A stretch of DNA of 64,000 nt from positions 1,426,001 through 1,490,000 of the forward strand of contig NZ_CP007790.1 of NCBI RefSeq assembly GCF_000835165.1, written 5' to 3'. Positions 9,695 through 19,859 of this stretch are shown here, in pieces. Made by a program: the position numbers and the translations under genes. Numbering within the stretch: position 1 is the stretch's first letter; each line of letters begins with the position of its first letter. Source of the DNA: Corynebacterium marinum DSM 44953. Its GTDB lineage: Bacteria > Actinomycetota > Actinomycetes > Mycobacteriales > Mycobacteriaceae. The notes under the pieces were generated by a model. The model did no database searches. It was not told where the DNA came from and was given only the letters and a program-made list of their open reading frames with translations.

Positions 9695-11327
9695 CGTTGT
9701 CCTCGCTTAGCCATCGGTCCATGTTCCAGCCGATTCCGGCCAGTCCCGTATATGTCACTACGTTACCTACTGTGCGGTCGATCACGAACCAGCGGGGTTG
9801 TGCTGCGAGCGGAATGCCCGGCACCTCGCGCCAGAGCTGCTCCTCCGCCTCGCGGAGCTGGTTGACGTCGATGGCGCGCGGCGACGACGCCCCGAACTCC
9901 GCCAACGGATCCACCGCCATGAGCACAGCGTCCAGCGCCCCTTCCCGGATCACCGTCTCGCCCCACTGGCCGGTGGTGACCTTGGTCAGGTCCGCCAGGC
10001 CGGCGGATTCGCCGGCGGCGTCGACGACTGTGATGCCCGCCTGGGAGCAGGTCTCGGCGATCGCCGCCACCATGGCCGCCTTCCGCTCGTCCGGGCCGAG
10101 GTAGCCCACGCGCACCGTCGAACCTGACAGCGCCTGCGCCCGGCCCAGGTCGACGGGGATTTCCCGGTCGCTCACGTCGGCCAACTGAAGCGCCGACGGA
10201 TCGTTGTGCGGCAGGGTGTGCAGCGCCACCGGGGGCACCTCCACGCCGCTGACGCGCGACGACGCCGCCGCCACCGCGTTCTGGTCCACGCATCCGGCGA
10301 AGGCCCGCCGGGCCTCGGCGGTGGCGAACACTCCCGCGTCCCCCAGCATGAGTGTCTCGGTGAGGTCGCCGACCTCGTCGTCGACAGCGAGGGTGTTGGC
10401 CGGATCCTCCCGGTCCACCCAGGTCGGCCGCCCGCTGCGGACGTCGGCGACACGGAGGGCGCCGGCCTCCACCAGCCCCTGCGGGTCGGTCCCCCTGGGC
10501 CACACGACGATCGTGTCCAGGTTCGGGGCGTCCCCGTAGTAGTGGTCGTTGGGCCGCAGCACCACCTCCCCGTCGGGGCCGACCCGGTCGATGACGAAGG
10601 GACCGGAGGTGACCTGCAGTGCGGGATCGAAACTGTCCAGGTTGAAACCGTCGCGCCAGATCGGGCCCACCTCCGTCAGCGTCGCCAGGTCGTCGGCCTG
10701 CAGCGCGGCGTGGAGCTCCTCCAGGCTCAGCCCCGCCTTCGCGGCGATGGCGTGCGCCGGCAGCGTCGAACCGGGGCCGAAGAGGTGGCGCCAGCGGCCG
10801 CCGCTGTCTTCGTCGAAGACGACGGTGAAGCGCTTCTGGCCGGGTTCGCAGTCCAGTCGCAGGACCTCATCCATCTGCGGGAGGTGGGATCCGAAGATCC
10901 CCTCGTGCACGCCGGCCTTGTAGGACAGGAGGAAATCGGTGCAGGTGACGGGTGCACCGTCGGAGTACTGGGCTTCCTCGGTGAGGGTGTAGATGACCTG
11001 CCGGTTCGCCCCGGGCAGCACCTGGGTGCGCACAAGATCGGTGTTCGGGATCATCTGCCCGGAGGGCCCGGGCACGAAGACGGCCGGGTAGAGCCTGCCC
11101 GACAGGGCCTCCGTGTTGGAGGACGCCCCCACCTCGCTGCCGGCGTTCGTGGTCAGCAGGGCGGTGTCGACGAGGTATCCGAAGTAGTCAGTGGACTCCG
11201 CCCCGTCTGCCCCGTCGCCGCCGGCTCCCCCGCCGGAGCCCGGCGAGCAGGCCGCCAGGGTGACAGCAGTGAGTGCCGCCACCACCGCGGTGGCCGCGCG
11301 CCGCCCGCCGAAACGATGTTGTGCCAC
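9687..11327 (-). CDS. dciAE: peptide ABC transporter-type substrate-binding lipoprotein (DciAE-like)
   Basis: A 546-residue SBP_bac_5 family protein. The GTG start at 11327 gives [10 protein letters not shown] followed by a hydrophobic stretch and the lipobox LAAC, so it is a lipoprotein facing the periplasm-like space. The body has the family pattern ([31 protein letters not shown]). No permease or ATPase genes are adjacent, so it is an orphan binding protein. Its place upstream of apt-rel is conserved in corynebacteria, where it is called dciAE. A solute role is inferred from the fold only. Confidence 0.85.
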   Translation of the reverse strand: MAQHRFGGRRAATAVVAALTAVTLAACSPGSGGGAGGDGADGAESTDYFGYLVDTALLTTNAGSEVGASSNTEALSGRLYPAVFVPGPSGQMIPNTDLVRTQVLPGANRQVIYTLTEEAQYSDGAPVTCTDFLLSYKAGVHEGIFGSHLPQMDEVLRLDCEPGQKRFTVVFDEDSGGRWRHLFGPGSTLPAHAIAAKAGLSLEELHAALQADDLATLTEVGPIWRDGFNLDSFDPALQVTSGPFVIDRVGPDGEVVLRPNDHYYGDAPNLDTIVVWPRGTDPQGLVEAGALRVADVRSGRPTWVDREDPANTLAVDDEVGDLTETLMLGDAGVFATAEARRAFAGCVDQNAVAAASSRVSGVEVPPVALHTLPHNDPSALQLADVSDREIPVDLGRAQALSGSTVRVGYLGPDERKAAMVAAIAETCSQAGITVVDAAGESAGLADLTKVTTGQWGETVIREGALDAVLMAVDPLAEFGASSPRAIDVNQLREAEEQLWREVPGIPLAAQPRWFVIDRTVGNVVTYTGLAGIGWNMDRWLSEDNGA

Positions 11328-11406
11328 GTCAAACCTGCTTTCCGGCGCCGGCAGCCCCATGGATGGTGATGGGGCCATTATAGGCTCCGCCAGTACCAGG
11401 GAGGAA

Positions 11407-12534
11407 TTACCTCCGGTCGGGCCGCCAGCTGGCACCCGCTCCCGGCGTCTCCGGCCGGGGCTCCGCCGGCGCAGCGACCACGCGCCTGGCGGGTGCGGCC
11501 GGGGTGCGCGCGGTGTCGGCGGGCTCAGCGTCGTCGGTGCGTCCGGCCCGGTAGTCGGCGACCTCCTGGTTGTGGCGCCTGGTGTCCTTGCGGCGGTTGA
11601 CCAGGCTCACCAGGATCGGGGTGGCCAGGAAGATGGAGGAGAAGATGCCCTCGATGACGCCGATGAGCTGGATCAGCGCCAGGTCCTTGAGGGTGCCCAC
11701 GCCCATCAGCCAGACGGCGACGACCATGAGCGCGATGATCGGCAGCGCCGAGATGACCGACGTGGAGATGGAGCGCATGACGGTCTGGTTGACCGCCAGG
11801 TTCGCCTCCTCCGAGTACGTCGCCCGCCGCGAGCCGAGGTAGCCGGCGGTGTTCTCGCGGACCTTGTCGAAGACGATGACCGTGTCGTAGATGGAGAAGG
11901 AGAGCACCGTCAGCAGGCCGATCACGGAGGCCGGGGACACCTCCAGGCCGAATAGCGCGTAGATGCCGGCGATGATGATGCCGTCGACAAGCAGGGCGAT
12001 CATCGCCGCTGCGGCCATCTCCCTCTCCAGCCGGAAGGCGATGTAGAGGAACGCCAGGGCGAGGAACACACCCATCGCGATGAGCATCCGCTGGGTGATC
12101 GTGGAGCCCCACGACTCGGAGACCGTGGAGTCGCCGACGGCATCCGGTGAGGGGGTGCCGGTGGCGTCCAGCGGCTGGTGCTCCTCGAAGATCGCGGCCC
12201 GGGCGGTGTCGATCTGCTCGGTGGTCAGCCGCTCGGAGTTGATCTCCAGGATGCGGGACTCGCCGGCGCCGACGATCTGGACGATCTCCGGGGTGACTCC
12301 GGTCGCGTCGATGAAGGTCTCCTCGACCTCTTCCACGACCAGCTCCGCGGCCGGCATGTTCATCTTGGTGCCGCCCTCGAAGTCGATGCTGAGGTCGAAC
12401 CCGCGGATGCCGATGGCCCCGATGGAGATGACCAGCAGAACGGCGGTGATCCAGTACCAGAGGCGGGAGCGGCCGATGAAATCGACGCCGCCCTCACCGG
12501 TGAACAGGCGGCTGGCAGTACTCATCGAGCTCAT
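11407..12534 (-). CDS. secF: protein translocase subunit SecF
   Basis: Membrane subunit that works with SecD and YajC to drive proton-powered late steps of Sec export. It has 375 residues, six predicted helices and the hallmark FEGGT (IDFEGGTKM) after the first helix. The conserved SFSIYDTVIVFDKVRE segment lies near residue 225. A hydrophilic Ala/Pro/Arg-rich tail of about 60 residues is longer than in E. coli and typical of actinobacteria. secD ends one base before the start, so the two are coupled. Confidence 0.97.
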   Translation of the reverse strand: MSSMSTASRLFTGEGGVDFIGRSRLWYWITAVLLVISIGAIGIRGFDLSIDFEGGTKMNMPAAELVVEEVEETFIDATGVTPEIVQIVGAGESRILEINSERLTTEQIDTARAAIFEEHQPLDATGTPSPDAVGDSTVSESWGSTITQRMLIAMGVFLALAFLYIAFRLEREMAAAAMIALLVDGIIIAGIYALFGLEVSPASVIGLLTVLSFSIYDTVIVFDKVRENTAGYLGSRRATYSEEANLAVNQTVMRSISTSVISALPIIALMVVAVWLMGVGTLKDLALIQLIGVIEGIFSSIFLATPILVSLVNRRKDTRRHNQEVADYRAGRTDDAEPADTARTPAAPARRVVAAPAEPRPETPGAGASWRPDRR

Positions 12535-14391
12535 CTACTTCTCCTCCGTGCTTGCGGTGGCTGCTTCTCGACGCTCGCCGGCTTCGGCGCCGTCGGGGGT
12601 CTCGCGAGCCTCAGTCCGGCTGGTCTTCGCGGCGCGCTTCGACTCCGCCAGCTCGAAGACCTTGCCCATGCCGTTGACGGCCGGCTTGGCGAAGAAGGGC
12701 TTGCGGGCCGCGAGCAACATGAGCGGCGCGGTGACCAGGAACGTGACCAGCAGGTCGAACACGGTGGTCAGACCCAGGGTGAAGGCGAAGCCCTTGACCT
12801 CGCCGACGGCGAGGAGGTAGATCACCACGGCGCCGATGAGAGTGACCATGTTGCCGGTGACGATCGTTCGTTTGGCGCGGTCCCAACCGTGCTGGGCCGC
12901 CGAGCGGAAGGTCCGGCCGTCCCTCACCTCGTCCTTGACACGTTCGTAGAACACGACGAACGAGTCCGCGGTGGTGCCGATACCGATGATCAGGCCGGCC
13001 ACGCCGGACAGGTCCAGCGAGTAGCCGATCCAGCGGCCGAGCAGGATCAGGGTGCCGTACACCAGCAGGCCCGCGGTGAACAGCGTGATCAGCGAAATGA
13101 AGCCGAAGAGGCGGTAGTACGCGAAGACGAAGACCGCCACGAGGAGCATGCCCACGCCGCCGGCGATGAGGCCGGCCTGCAGCGATGCGGCGCCGAGGGA
13201 CGCGGGGACGGACTGGGCGGTTCCGCCCGGCTCGCCGTCCTCGCCCGCGAAGGACAGGGGCAGCGCGCCGTAGCGCAGGTTGTTCGCCAGCTCCTGCGCC
13301 TCCTCCTGGGTGAACTGGCCCGTGATGGAGGTGGCGGAGCCGAAGGGCGTGGCCGACTGGATCACCGGCGCGGAGATGACCTGCGAGTCGAGCGTGATCG
13401 CGATCTGCTGCTGCAGGTACTGGGACGTCAGGTTGGCCCAGGTCTGGGACCCGGAGTTCGCCCCGTCCGTCTTGAAGGCGAAGTTGATCTCCATCTGGCC
13501 GGTCTGCGCGTTGAAGCCGCCGGTGATGGGACGTTCCGTGTCGATCTCGTTGCCCGTCAACCGCGGGCCTTCCTCGTCCGCCACGCCTGCCAGTAGCGGC
13601 GCTGGGTCAAGCAGGTAGACCTGACCGGTGCTCGGCTCACAGGCAACCAGGGGCAGCGCCGGGTCGTCGGTTCCGGAGAGCGGATCGATGGCGGCGTCGC
13701 AACGCAGCAGCGAGCTGGCGGCGGCCTGGACCGTCGGGTCGGTGGACTGGCGGTCCGCGCCCAGCATTTCGGTGATCTCCTGGCGGCGCTCGGTCGACTC
13801 GATCGAGTTGGCCGGCTCCGGCAGCGGCTCGGCGGTGATCTCCGGCGTCTCAACCGGTTCCGTGCCTTCCGGCTGGTTCTGGTTCACCGCGTCGATGACC
13901 GTGGTCACCGAGCCCTGGGCCTGCTCCGCGGTGATGACGCCGAACTCGACCCAGCGGTTCGCCATGTCACCCAGTTCCTCCGGCAGAGCGGCGAGGTCCG
14001 GGTTCGCGGGCGTGGCGACGGGCCGGAACAACAACTGGGAGGTCTGGCCGACCGCCCGAGCCTGCGAGGTGTCCTCGCCCGGCACGGTGATGACCAGCGT
14101 ATTGCCGTCCGTCACCACACTCGCGCCACTGACGCCCATGCCGTTGACGCGGTTCTCCAGGATCACGCGGGCCTGGGCCAGCTGATCCGGGGTCGGTTCC
14201 TCACCCTGGGGCACCAGCGTGACGCGGGTGCCGCCCTGGAGGTCGATGCCTAGCTTGGGGCTGGTCTGACCGTCCCCGGTGAAGAAAACCAGGGCGTAGA
14301 CCGTGGCGAGGATGAGGACGAATAGCGCCAGCGCGCGCTTCGGCCAGGTCCGTTGGGACCCTGACCGTTCACGTCGGGATGGGACGGACAA
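12535..14391 (-). CDS. secD: protein translocase subunit SecD
   Basis: Partner of SecF in the Sec accessory complex, with 618 residues from the chosen start. It has a first helix (KRALALFVLILATVYALVFF), the LGIDLQGGTRV motif, a long extracytoplasmic P1 region with an acidic insertion, and the C-terminal five-helix RND block (GLIIGIGTTADSFVVFYERVKDE). I chose TTG at 14391 because GGAGGA lies 8 bases upstream. ATG at 14430 has no ribosome-binding site and would add 13 residues. It lies directly before secF. Confidence 0.95.
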   Translation of the reverse strand: MSVPSRRERSGSQRTWPKRALALFVLILATVYALVFFTGDGQTSPKLGIDLQGGTRVTLVPQGEEPTPDQLAQARVILENRVNGMGVSGASVVTDGNTLVITVPGEDTSQARAVGQTSQLLFRPVATPANPDLAALPEELGDMANRWVEFGVITAEQAQGSVTTVIDAVNQNQPEGTEPVETPEITAEPLPEPANSIESTERRQEITEMLGADRQSTDPTVQAAASSLLRCDAAIDPLSGTDDPALPLVACEPSTGQVYLLDPAPLLAGVADEEGPRLTGNEIDTERPITGGFNAQTGQMEINFAFKTDGANSGSQTWANLTSQYLQQQIAITLDSQVISAPVIQSATPFGSATSITGQFTQEEAQELANNLRYGALPLSFAGEDGEPGGTAQSVPASLGAASLQAGLIAGGVGMLLVAVFVFAYYRLFGFISLITLFTAGLLVYGTLILLGRWIGYSLDLSGVAGLIIGIGTTADSFVVFYERVKDEVRDGRTFRSAAQHGWDRAKRTIVTGNMVTLIGAVVIYLLAVGEVKGFAFTLGLTTVFDLLVTFLVTAPLMLLAARKPFFAKPAVNGMGKVFELAESKRAAKTSRTEARETPDGAEAGERREAATASTEEK

Positions 14392-14658
14392 TGAGGTGGC
14401 TCCTCCGGATACGAGAGCGTCACCGGACATCCGGCGACGACTGCCGCCGCGGCCCCGAGCGGGAGCGTCGCGGCGGCCAACGGTCTGATACCGCACCACC
14501 ACCCTTGAGGGGCGGCCGGTGCACAACCGACCATGCTACGTCATCGGGGGCGGCGCTTCAGCACGGAGCGGGGAAAGCCTCATCACAGTTCGAAGCCACC
14601 CTCCCGGGCGGTGTGCCCGCCTGGTGGGTGGCTGTGGGAGGTGCGCCGGCCGCGGAGC

Positions 14659-15078
14659 CTAGCGGTTTTCCGGATGCCCGCCGTCGGTGGGCCGGTTCTC
14701 CGGGTGCTCCGGGAAGTCACGCGGCTCGGGCTCGGCCGGGTGCTGCGTGTTCTCCGGGCGCTGGAGACCAGGGGTCTGAGAGGAGGCGTCGTAGGTGGAG
14801 TCGTAACCGGCGGCGGAGGCCGCGCCGCCCTGCGGCCGCAGCACGGCGATGCGGTCCATGACGACGACCGTGCCCGGGGCGATCTCGATGTCGAGCTCGG
14901 TGTCGCGCGCGCCGACGATGGTGCCGTGGATGCCGGCGACGGTGACAACGCGGTCGCCGGCATTCAGGGCGGCCTGCATGCTCTGCAGCTCGGCCTGGCG
15001 CCTGCGCTGGGTGCGCATCATGAAGAAGGAGGGAAGGATGAATACGGCCGCAATGAGAAGTAGCAGAAGAAGGTCCAT
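14659..15078 (-). CDS. yajC: preprotein translocase subunit YajC
   Basis: Small single-pass component of the SecDF-YajC complex, 139 residues. ATG at 15078 starts directly with the membrane helix MDLLLLLLIAAVFILPSFFM. The conserved cytosolic domain follows (LNAGDRVVTVAGIHGTIVG), then a hydrophilic Pro/Glu-rich tail of about 50 residues typical of corynebacteria. It lies between ruvB and secD, with a 267-bp spacer before secD that contains GC-rich hairpin potential but no gene I can support. Confidence 0.93.
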   Translation of the reverse strand: MDLLLLLLIAAVFILPSFFMMRTQRRRQAELQSMQAALNAGDRVVTVAGIHGTIVGARDTELDIEIAPGTVVVMDRIAVLRPQGGAASAAGYDSTYDASSQTPGLQRPENTQHPAEPEPRDFPEHPENRPTDGGHPENR

Positions 15079-15126
15079 GGTGGGCCAGTCTGCCAGATCG
15101 TTTCCTGCCGGCACCACCCGGAAGTG

Positions 15127-16176
15127 CTAGAACATGCCTATGGTGCCCTCCGGGGGTTCCAGCCCGAGGTGCCGCCAGGCCGAGGCGGTGGCCACCCGGC
15201 CCCGTCCGGTCCTCGCAATCAGTCCGGCGCGCACCAGGTAGGGTTCGCACACCTCCTCGACGGTGCCGGGCTCCTCCCCCACCGCGACCGCCAGTGTGTT
15301 GACGCCCACGGGGCCGCCGCCGTGCCCGCGCACCAGCGCGGAGAGCACCGCCCGGTCGAGCCGGTCGAGGCCCAGTTCATCGACGTCGAAGACCTCCAGG
15401 GCCCCCTGCGCGGCGGCGAGGTCGATGTGCCCGTCGCCGTTGACCTCCGCAAAGTCCCGCACCCGCCGAAGGAGACGGTTGGCGATGCGGGGTGTCCCCC
15501 GCGAGCGGGAGGCGATCTCGACGGCGGCGTCCGGGTCAGTCGCCACGTCCAGGATCCGGGCGGCGCGGGTGACCACGCGGGTCAGGTCCTCGACGTCGTA
15601 GAACTCCATCTGCGCCGTGAAGCCGAAACGGTCCCGCAGCGGCCCGGTGAGCATACCGGACCGGGTGGTCGCGCCGACCAGCGTGAAGGTGGGCAACTCC
15701 AGCGGGATGGACGTCGCTCCCGGCCCCTTGCCCACGATGATGTCGATGCGGAAATCCTCCATGGCCATGTAGAGGAGTTCTTCCGCGGGGCGGGCGATGC
15801 GGTGGATCTCGTCGATGAACAGGACGTCGCCCTCCATGAGGTTCGACAGCATCGCCGCCAGATCGCCCGCGCGTTCCAGCGCCGGGCCGGAGGTCATGCG
15901 CAGGTTGGTGTTGAGCTCCTGCGCGATGATCATGGCCATGGTCGTCTTACCTAGGCCCGGGGGGCCGCTGAGCAGGACGTGGTCCGGGGTGACCCCGCGG
16001 TTCCGTGCGCCGGCGAGCACGAGGGAGAGCTGCTCCCGGACCTTGTGCTGGCCGATGAACTCGTCGAGGCTGCGGGGGCGCAGCGTGGTCTCGGCGTCCT
16101 GCTCTCCGTCCTGGAGGTGCATGTCGACGTCGCGGTCCTCCGGCAGGGCGAACTCCGTGCGCTCCATGTCGCTCAC
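15127..16176 (-). CDS. ruvB: Holliday junction branch-migration ATPase RuvB
   Basis: AAA+ motor (349 residues) that with RuvA drives branch migration. Walker A is GPPGLGKT, Walker B/DEAH-like is FIDEIHR, sensor and arginine finger region GPLRDRFG are present, and the C-terminal winged helix ends with [10 protein letters not shown]. It begins 7 bp after the ruvA stop. The ruvC-ruvA-ruvB order is the actinobacterial operon. Confidence 0.98.
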   Translation of the reverse strand: MSDMERTEFALPEDRDVDMHLQDGEQDAETTLRPRSLDEFIGQHKVREQLSLVLAGARNRGVTPDHVLLSGPPGLGKTTMAMIIAQELNTNLRMTSGPALERAGDLAAMLSNLMEGDVLFIDEIHRIARPAEELLYMAMEDFRIDIIVGKGPGATSIPLELPTFTLVGATTRSGMLTGPLRDRFGFTAQMEFYDVEDLTRVVTRAARILDVATDPDAAVEIASRSRGTPRIANRLLRRVRDFAEVNGDGHIDLAAAQGALEVFDVDELGLDRLDRAVLSALVRGHGGGPVGVNTLAVAVGEEPGTVEEVCEPYLVRAGLIARTGRGRVATASAWRHLGLEPPEGTIGMF

Positions 16177-16183
16177 GGCCTAC

Positions 16184-16792
16184 CTACTTCCTGCCCAGCT
16201 GGGTGAGGGCTCTGCGCAACGCCGCGGAGGTGTCCAACGCAGGTTCCTCGGCCAGCACGCCCTCGACCACCGGCTGCGCGACCCGGTCGCTGAAGCCCAG
16301 CCCGATGAGGGCGTCGACGACCTGCTCCGCGACGGCCTCGGCGACGGTGGGCAGCGTCGGCGCCGCCGTTCCCGCGGGTTCCGCAGGTACGAAGGTGGCC
16401 ACCTTGTCCTTGAGTTCGAGGATGAGCCGCTCCGCCATCCGCTTCCCCACGCCCGGGATGCGCTGCAGTGCCTTCGCGTCCTCGCCCGCGATGGCCTGGG
16501 AGAGTTCGCCCGCGTTGAGCACGGACAGGGCGGCCACCGCCAGGCGGGGGCCCAGCCCCGAGACGGACTGCAGGAGGTGGAACATGGCGCGGTCCTCGTC
16601 GGAGCTGAAGCCGTGCAGGATGTGCGCGTCTTCGCGCACCGTGAGGCTGGTGAGGATCATCGCATCCTCGCCGCGCCGCAGGGTGGCCAGCGTCGTGGGG
16701 GTGGCTTCCACGCGGTAGCCCACGCCGGCGCACTCGATGACAGCGTGGTCCAGGCCGATGCCGATGACGGTACCGCGCAGGGAGGCGATCAT
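16184..16792 (-). CDS. ruvA: Holliday junction DNA-binding protein RuvA
   Basis: Tetrameric junction-binding protein, 202 residues. It starts [13 protein letters not shown] and has the N-terminal OB fold, two helix-hairpin-helix motifs ([16 protein letters not shown] and [16 protein letters not shown]) and domain III, which binds RuvB ([20 protein letters not shown]). The ATG at 16792 overlaps the end of ruvC by 4 bp (ATGA). Longer in-frame extensions upstream are inside ruvC and lack family similarity. Confidence 0.97.
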   Translation of the reverse strand: MIASLRGTVIGIGLDHAVIECAGVGYRVEATPTTLATLRRGEDAMILTSLTVREDAHILHGFSSDEDRAMFHLLQSVSGLGPRLAVAALSVLNAGELSQAIAGEDAKALQRIPGVGKRMAERLILELKDKVATFVPAEPAGTAAPTLPTVAEAVAEQVVDALIGLGFSDRVAQPVVEGVLAEEPALDTSAALRRALTQLGRK

Positions 16793-17325
16793 TTCTTGGT
16801 TCCTTCGGAGTTGAGCAGGGCGGCGGTGCGGGCCAGCAGCGGTGCGCGCCAGCAGTGGCACACCGCCAACGCGAGGGCGTCCGCGGCGTCGGCCGGCTGG
16901 GGTGGTTCGGCGAGCCCCAGGATCCGGGTGATCATGGCGGTCATCTGCTTCTTGTCCGCCCGACCATTGCCCGAGACCGCCTTCTTGACCTCGGAGGGGG
17001 TGTACATGTGCACCGGGATCCCGCGCTGCGCGGCCGCCAGGACGAGCACCCCGGAGGCGTGGGCGGTGTGGATGACCGTGGAGACGTTCCCGCGTTCAAA
17101 CACCCGCTCGACGGCGACGACGTCCGGGCGGTAGTCGTCCATCCACTGGTTGACCCCGGTGGACAGGCGCAGCAGCCGTTCGGGCAGCTCCGCCGTCGCC
17201 GGGGTGCGGACGATTCCGACGGAGATCGGGATCACCGCCCGGCCGTGGCCCGCCTCGACCACGGACAGGCCGCAGCGGGTCAGTCCGGGGTCAATCCCCA
17301 TCACCCGCAGTCCCTTGAGATTCAC
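16789..17325 (-). CDS. ruvC: crossover junction endodeoxyribonuclease RuvC
   Basis: Resolvase that cuts Holliday junctions, 178 residues with a GTG start at 17325. Catalytic acidic residues are visible in order: Asp in [11 protein letters not shown], Glu in VVAVERVFE, and the paired Asp in the C-terminal [12 protein letters not shown]. The [10 protein letters not shown] segment is conserved. It heads the ruvCAB operon. Confidence 0.97.
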   Translation of the reverse strand: MNLKGLRVMGIDPGLTRCGLSVVEAGHGRAVIPISVGIVRTPATAELPERLLRLSTGVNQWMDDYRPDVVAVERVFERGNVSTVIHTAHASGVLVLAAAQRGIPVHMYTPSEVKKAVSGNGRADKKQMTAMITRILGLAEPPQPADAADALALAVCHCWRAPLLARTAALLNSEGTKK

Positions 17326-17392
17326 TCCGCTGCCCGTGCCTTCCTGTGCGCCTTCACCCCCAACTTATAGCACACATGTCCGAAAGTGGGGA

Positions 17393-18145
17393 TCAGGCGT
17401 CGAGCGCGGCGATGACCTCGTCGGACAGGTCCATGTTGGAATAGACGTTCTGCACGTCGTCGGAGTCCTCGAGCGCGTCGATGAGCCGGATCATCTTCTT
17501 CGCTCCCTCGACGTCGAGGGGCACCTCCACTGAGGCTCGGAAGTCCTGGTCGGAGTCGTCGACCTCGATGCCGGCCTCCTCCAGCGCCTCCTTCACCGCC
17601 GGGAGATCGGTAGGGGCGCAGACGACCTCGAATTTCTCGCCCAGGTCGTTGACCTCCTCCGCGCCGGCGTCGAGGACAGCCATGAGGACGTCGTCCTCGG
17701 TGAGCTCGCCCTTGTCGACCAGGACGATGCCGGTGCGGGTGAACATGTACGCGACGGAGCCGGACTCGCCCAGGTTGCCGCCGTTCTTCGACATCGCGGT
17801 GCGCACCTCGGAGGCTGCGCGGTTGCGGTTGTCGGTGAGGCACTCGATGAGGACGGCCACACCGTTGGGGCCGTAACCCTCGTAGGTGATGTTCTCCCAG
17901 TTCGAGCCGCCCTCCTCCTCGCCGGCGCCGCGCTTGCGGGCGCGCTCGATGTTGTCGCCGGGGACGGAGGCCTTCTTGGCCTTCTTGATCATGTCGTCGA
18001 GCGTGGGGTTGCCTGCCGGGTCGCCGCCGCCCATGCGGGCCGCGACCTCGATGTTCTTGATCGCCTTGGCCCATTCCTTGCTGCGCTTGGCGTCGTTCGC
18101 AGCCTTCTTGTGCTTGGTGGTTGCCCACTTCGAGTGGCCTGCCAT
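17393..18145 (-). CDS. YebC/TACO1-family regulatory protein
   Basis: A 250-residue protein starting [22 protein letters not shown], the invariant YebC opening. It contains the family blocks [45 protein letters not shown], and the acidic C-terminal domain. Family members act as DNA-binding regulators near ruvC or as ribosome-associated factors relieving stalling at proline stretches. Which applies here is not visible. It lies 67 bp upstream of ruvC on the same strand. Confidence 0.95.
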   Translation of the reverse strand: MAGHSKWATTKHKKAANDAKRSKEWAKAIKNIEVAARMGGGDPAGNPTLDDMIKKAKKASVPGDNIERARKRGAGEEEGGSNWENITYEGYGPNGVAVLIECLTDNRNRAASEVRTAMSKNGGNLGESGSVAYMFTRTGIVLVDKGELTEDDVLMAVLDAGAEEVNDLGEKFEVVCAPTDLPAVKEALEEAGIEVDDSDQDFRASVEVPLDVEGAKKMIRLIDALEDSDDVQNVYSNMDLSDEVIAALDA

Positions 18146-18289
18146 CGGTTCCCTTTCGTCCTGCCCCGCCTGGTCTCCTGCGCGCTCAACCCCGTCCTCG
18201 GAAAGTCGGGGGAGCGGGCTACGCAGAGCCGGCGGGGACGTCGGCTGGATTGACCCGCCCGATTATACGCAGGTCATCCATTCATCCCG

Positions 18290-19150
18290 TTATTTCGCAC
18301 CGTCCGTTTTCCGGGGGACGGATTGCGCCCCCTCCCGCAGGGTGCGCGTGAGCCCCTCCTGGGTGACCACAGCCACGAGATTTCCCGCCCGGTCGAAAAT
18401 GCGGCCGTGGGTCAGCGCGCGCCCTCCCGAGGCCGACGGCGAGATCTGGTCGTAGAGCAGCCAGTCGTCGGCGCGGAACGGCCGCAGGAACCACATCGCG
18501 TGGTCGAGGCTGGCCATCTGCACGCGATGATCCGGATGCGGCACCAGCGACGAATGCAGAAGCGTCATGTCGGACATGTAGGCCAGGGTGCAGATGTGAA
18601 AGGTCTCGTCGTCGGGGAGCGGACGCCGGGAGCGGAACCAGACGACCTGCTGGCTGGGACTGTATTTGTTGTGCTCGTAGCTCTCGGGCGGGACGACGTG
18701 GATATCCCAGTCCCCCCACTCCTCCAGCAGGTTGCGGGAGGACCTGGGCATGGTGGAGGGGTCGTCGGTCAGGGTCTCCGGCATCGGCACGTCCCGCATG
18801 CGGTCGGAATGCTCCGGGCCGACGTCGTCGCGGCGGTGGAAGCTGGCCTGCATGGAGAAGATCGTCTCCCCGTCCTGGACGGCGCGCACCTGACGGGAGG
18901 AGAAGCTGCGCCCGTCGCGGAGCCGGTCGACGAGAAAGACCGTCGGGTCCGCGGACTTGCCCGGCGCCACAAAATAGCCGTGGAGGGAGTGGACCGTCTT
19001 GTCTCCGTCGACGGTCTCGGTCGCCGCGACGAGCGCCTGCGCCGCCACCTGGCCGCCGAACGTGCGGGTGAGCTCCGACTCCACCGCCGGGCCGCGGTAG
19101 ATGTCGTTGTCGATGCGTTCGAGCCCGAGAATGTACTCGATATCTCTCAT
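18290..19150 (-). CDS. tesB: acyl-CoA thioesterase II (TesB family)
   Basis: Double hot-dog thioesterase of 286 residues hydrolysing fatty acyl-CoA. ATG at 19150 is preceded by AAGGGG and begins MRDIEYILGLERIDNDIYRG. The N-terminal hot-dog has TFGGQVAAQALVAA and HSLHGYFVAPG. The C-terminal one has SLDHAMWFLRPFRADDWLLYD and the acidic residue of the catalytic triad region. A longer in-frame extension upstream is not supported. It is divergent from the DUF3817 gene. Confidence 0.93.
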   Translation of the reverse strand: MRDIEYILGLERIDNDIYRGPAVESELTRTFGGQVAAQALVAATETVDGDKTVHSLHGYFVAPGKSADPTVFLVDRLRDGRSFSSRQVRAVQDGETIFSMQASFHRRDDVGPEHSDRMRDVPMPETLTDDPSTMPRSSRNLLEEWGDWDIHVVPPESYEHNKYSPSQQVVWFRSRRPLPDDETFHICTLAYMSDMTLLHSSLVPHPDHRVQMASLDHAMWFLRPFRADDWLLYDQISPSASGGRALTHGRIFDRAGNLVAVVTQEGLTRTLREGAQSVPRKTDGAK

Positions 19151-19287
19151 GTGTCCCCTTCTCAGCCTTTGATTGACTGTGACTTTACCCAGGGCGTCCG
19201 GGTCACCAGGTCGGTTGACCCCAGTTTCCTTTCCCGGGGGCCCGTCGACTCTTTTCTTCCCGGCCTCTCCCGGTAGCATCAGCCCAC

Positions 19288-19797
19288 ATGACCACGACGA
19301 CCCGAACCACCGGCCACAGACTGTCCCCCAAGGCATTCCACCGTTTTGCCGCCCTCACGGAGATGGTGACCTGGTCCCTGCTCATCCTCGGCATGATCCT
19401 CAAGTACTCGGGCGTCACCGAGGCGCTCACCCCGATCGCCGGCGGCATACACGGCTTCGGCTTCCTCACGTTCCTGGCCATCACCGCCCTGCTGTGGATC
19501 AACAACCGCTGGTCCCCCGCCCAGGGCATCGTCGGACTGGCTGTGTCCGTCGTCCCCTTCGCGGCGTGGCCCTTCACCCTGTGGGCGGACCGTAAGGGGC
19601 TGCTCGACGGCGGCTGGCGTTTCAGCGGGGCGGAGGAGCGGCCCGACACCGTGCCGGAGAAGGTGCTGGCGCAGTTCGTGCGGCGCCCGGCCCGCTCCAT
19701 CGCGGTGCTGCTCGTCGTCATCGCGGCCGTCTTCACGGTCCTGCTGCTCGTCGGCCAGCCCTACGACCCGGACGCCATCGCCGACCGCGTCAACTAG
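19288..19797 (+). CDS. DUF3817 integral membrane protein
   Basis: A 169-residue protein with three helices in residues 22-95 (TEMVTWSLLILGMILKYSG; IHGFGFLTFLAITALLWI; GIVGLAVSVVPFAAWPFTLW), the DUF3817 pattern with the conserved GGxHG, and a fourth helix near residues 137-157 (SIAVLLVVIAAVFTVLLLVG) that is an extra C-terminal addition. The function is unknown. It precedes the GT87-type gene by 62 bp on the same strand. Confidence 0.8.
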   Translation: MTTTTRTTGHRLSPKAFHRFAALTEMVTWSLLILGMILKYSGVTEALTPIAGGIHGFGFLTFLAITALLWINNRWSPAQGIVGLAVSVVPFAAWPFTLWADRKGLLDGGWRFSGAEERPDTVPEKVLAQFVRRPARSIAVLLVVIAAVFTVLLLVGQPYDPDAIADRVN

Positions 19798-19859
19798 AAA
19801 AGCTCCGGGGCCGGGCCGGTAACCCGGTCTTTTCCACCCGGGCGCGATAGGATCGCCGG

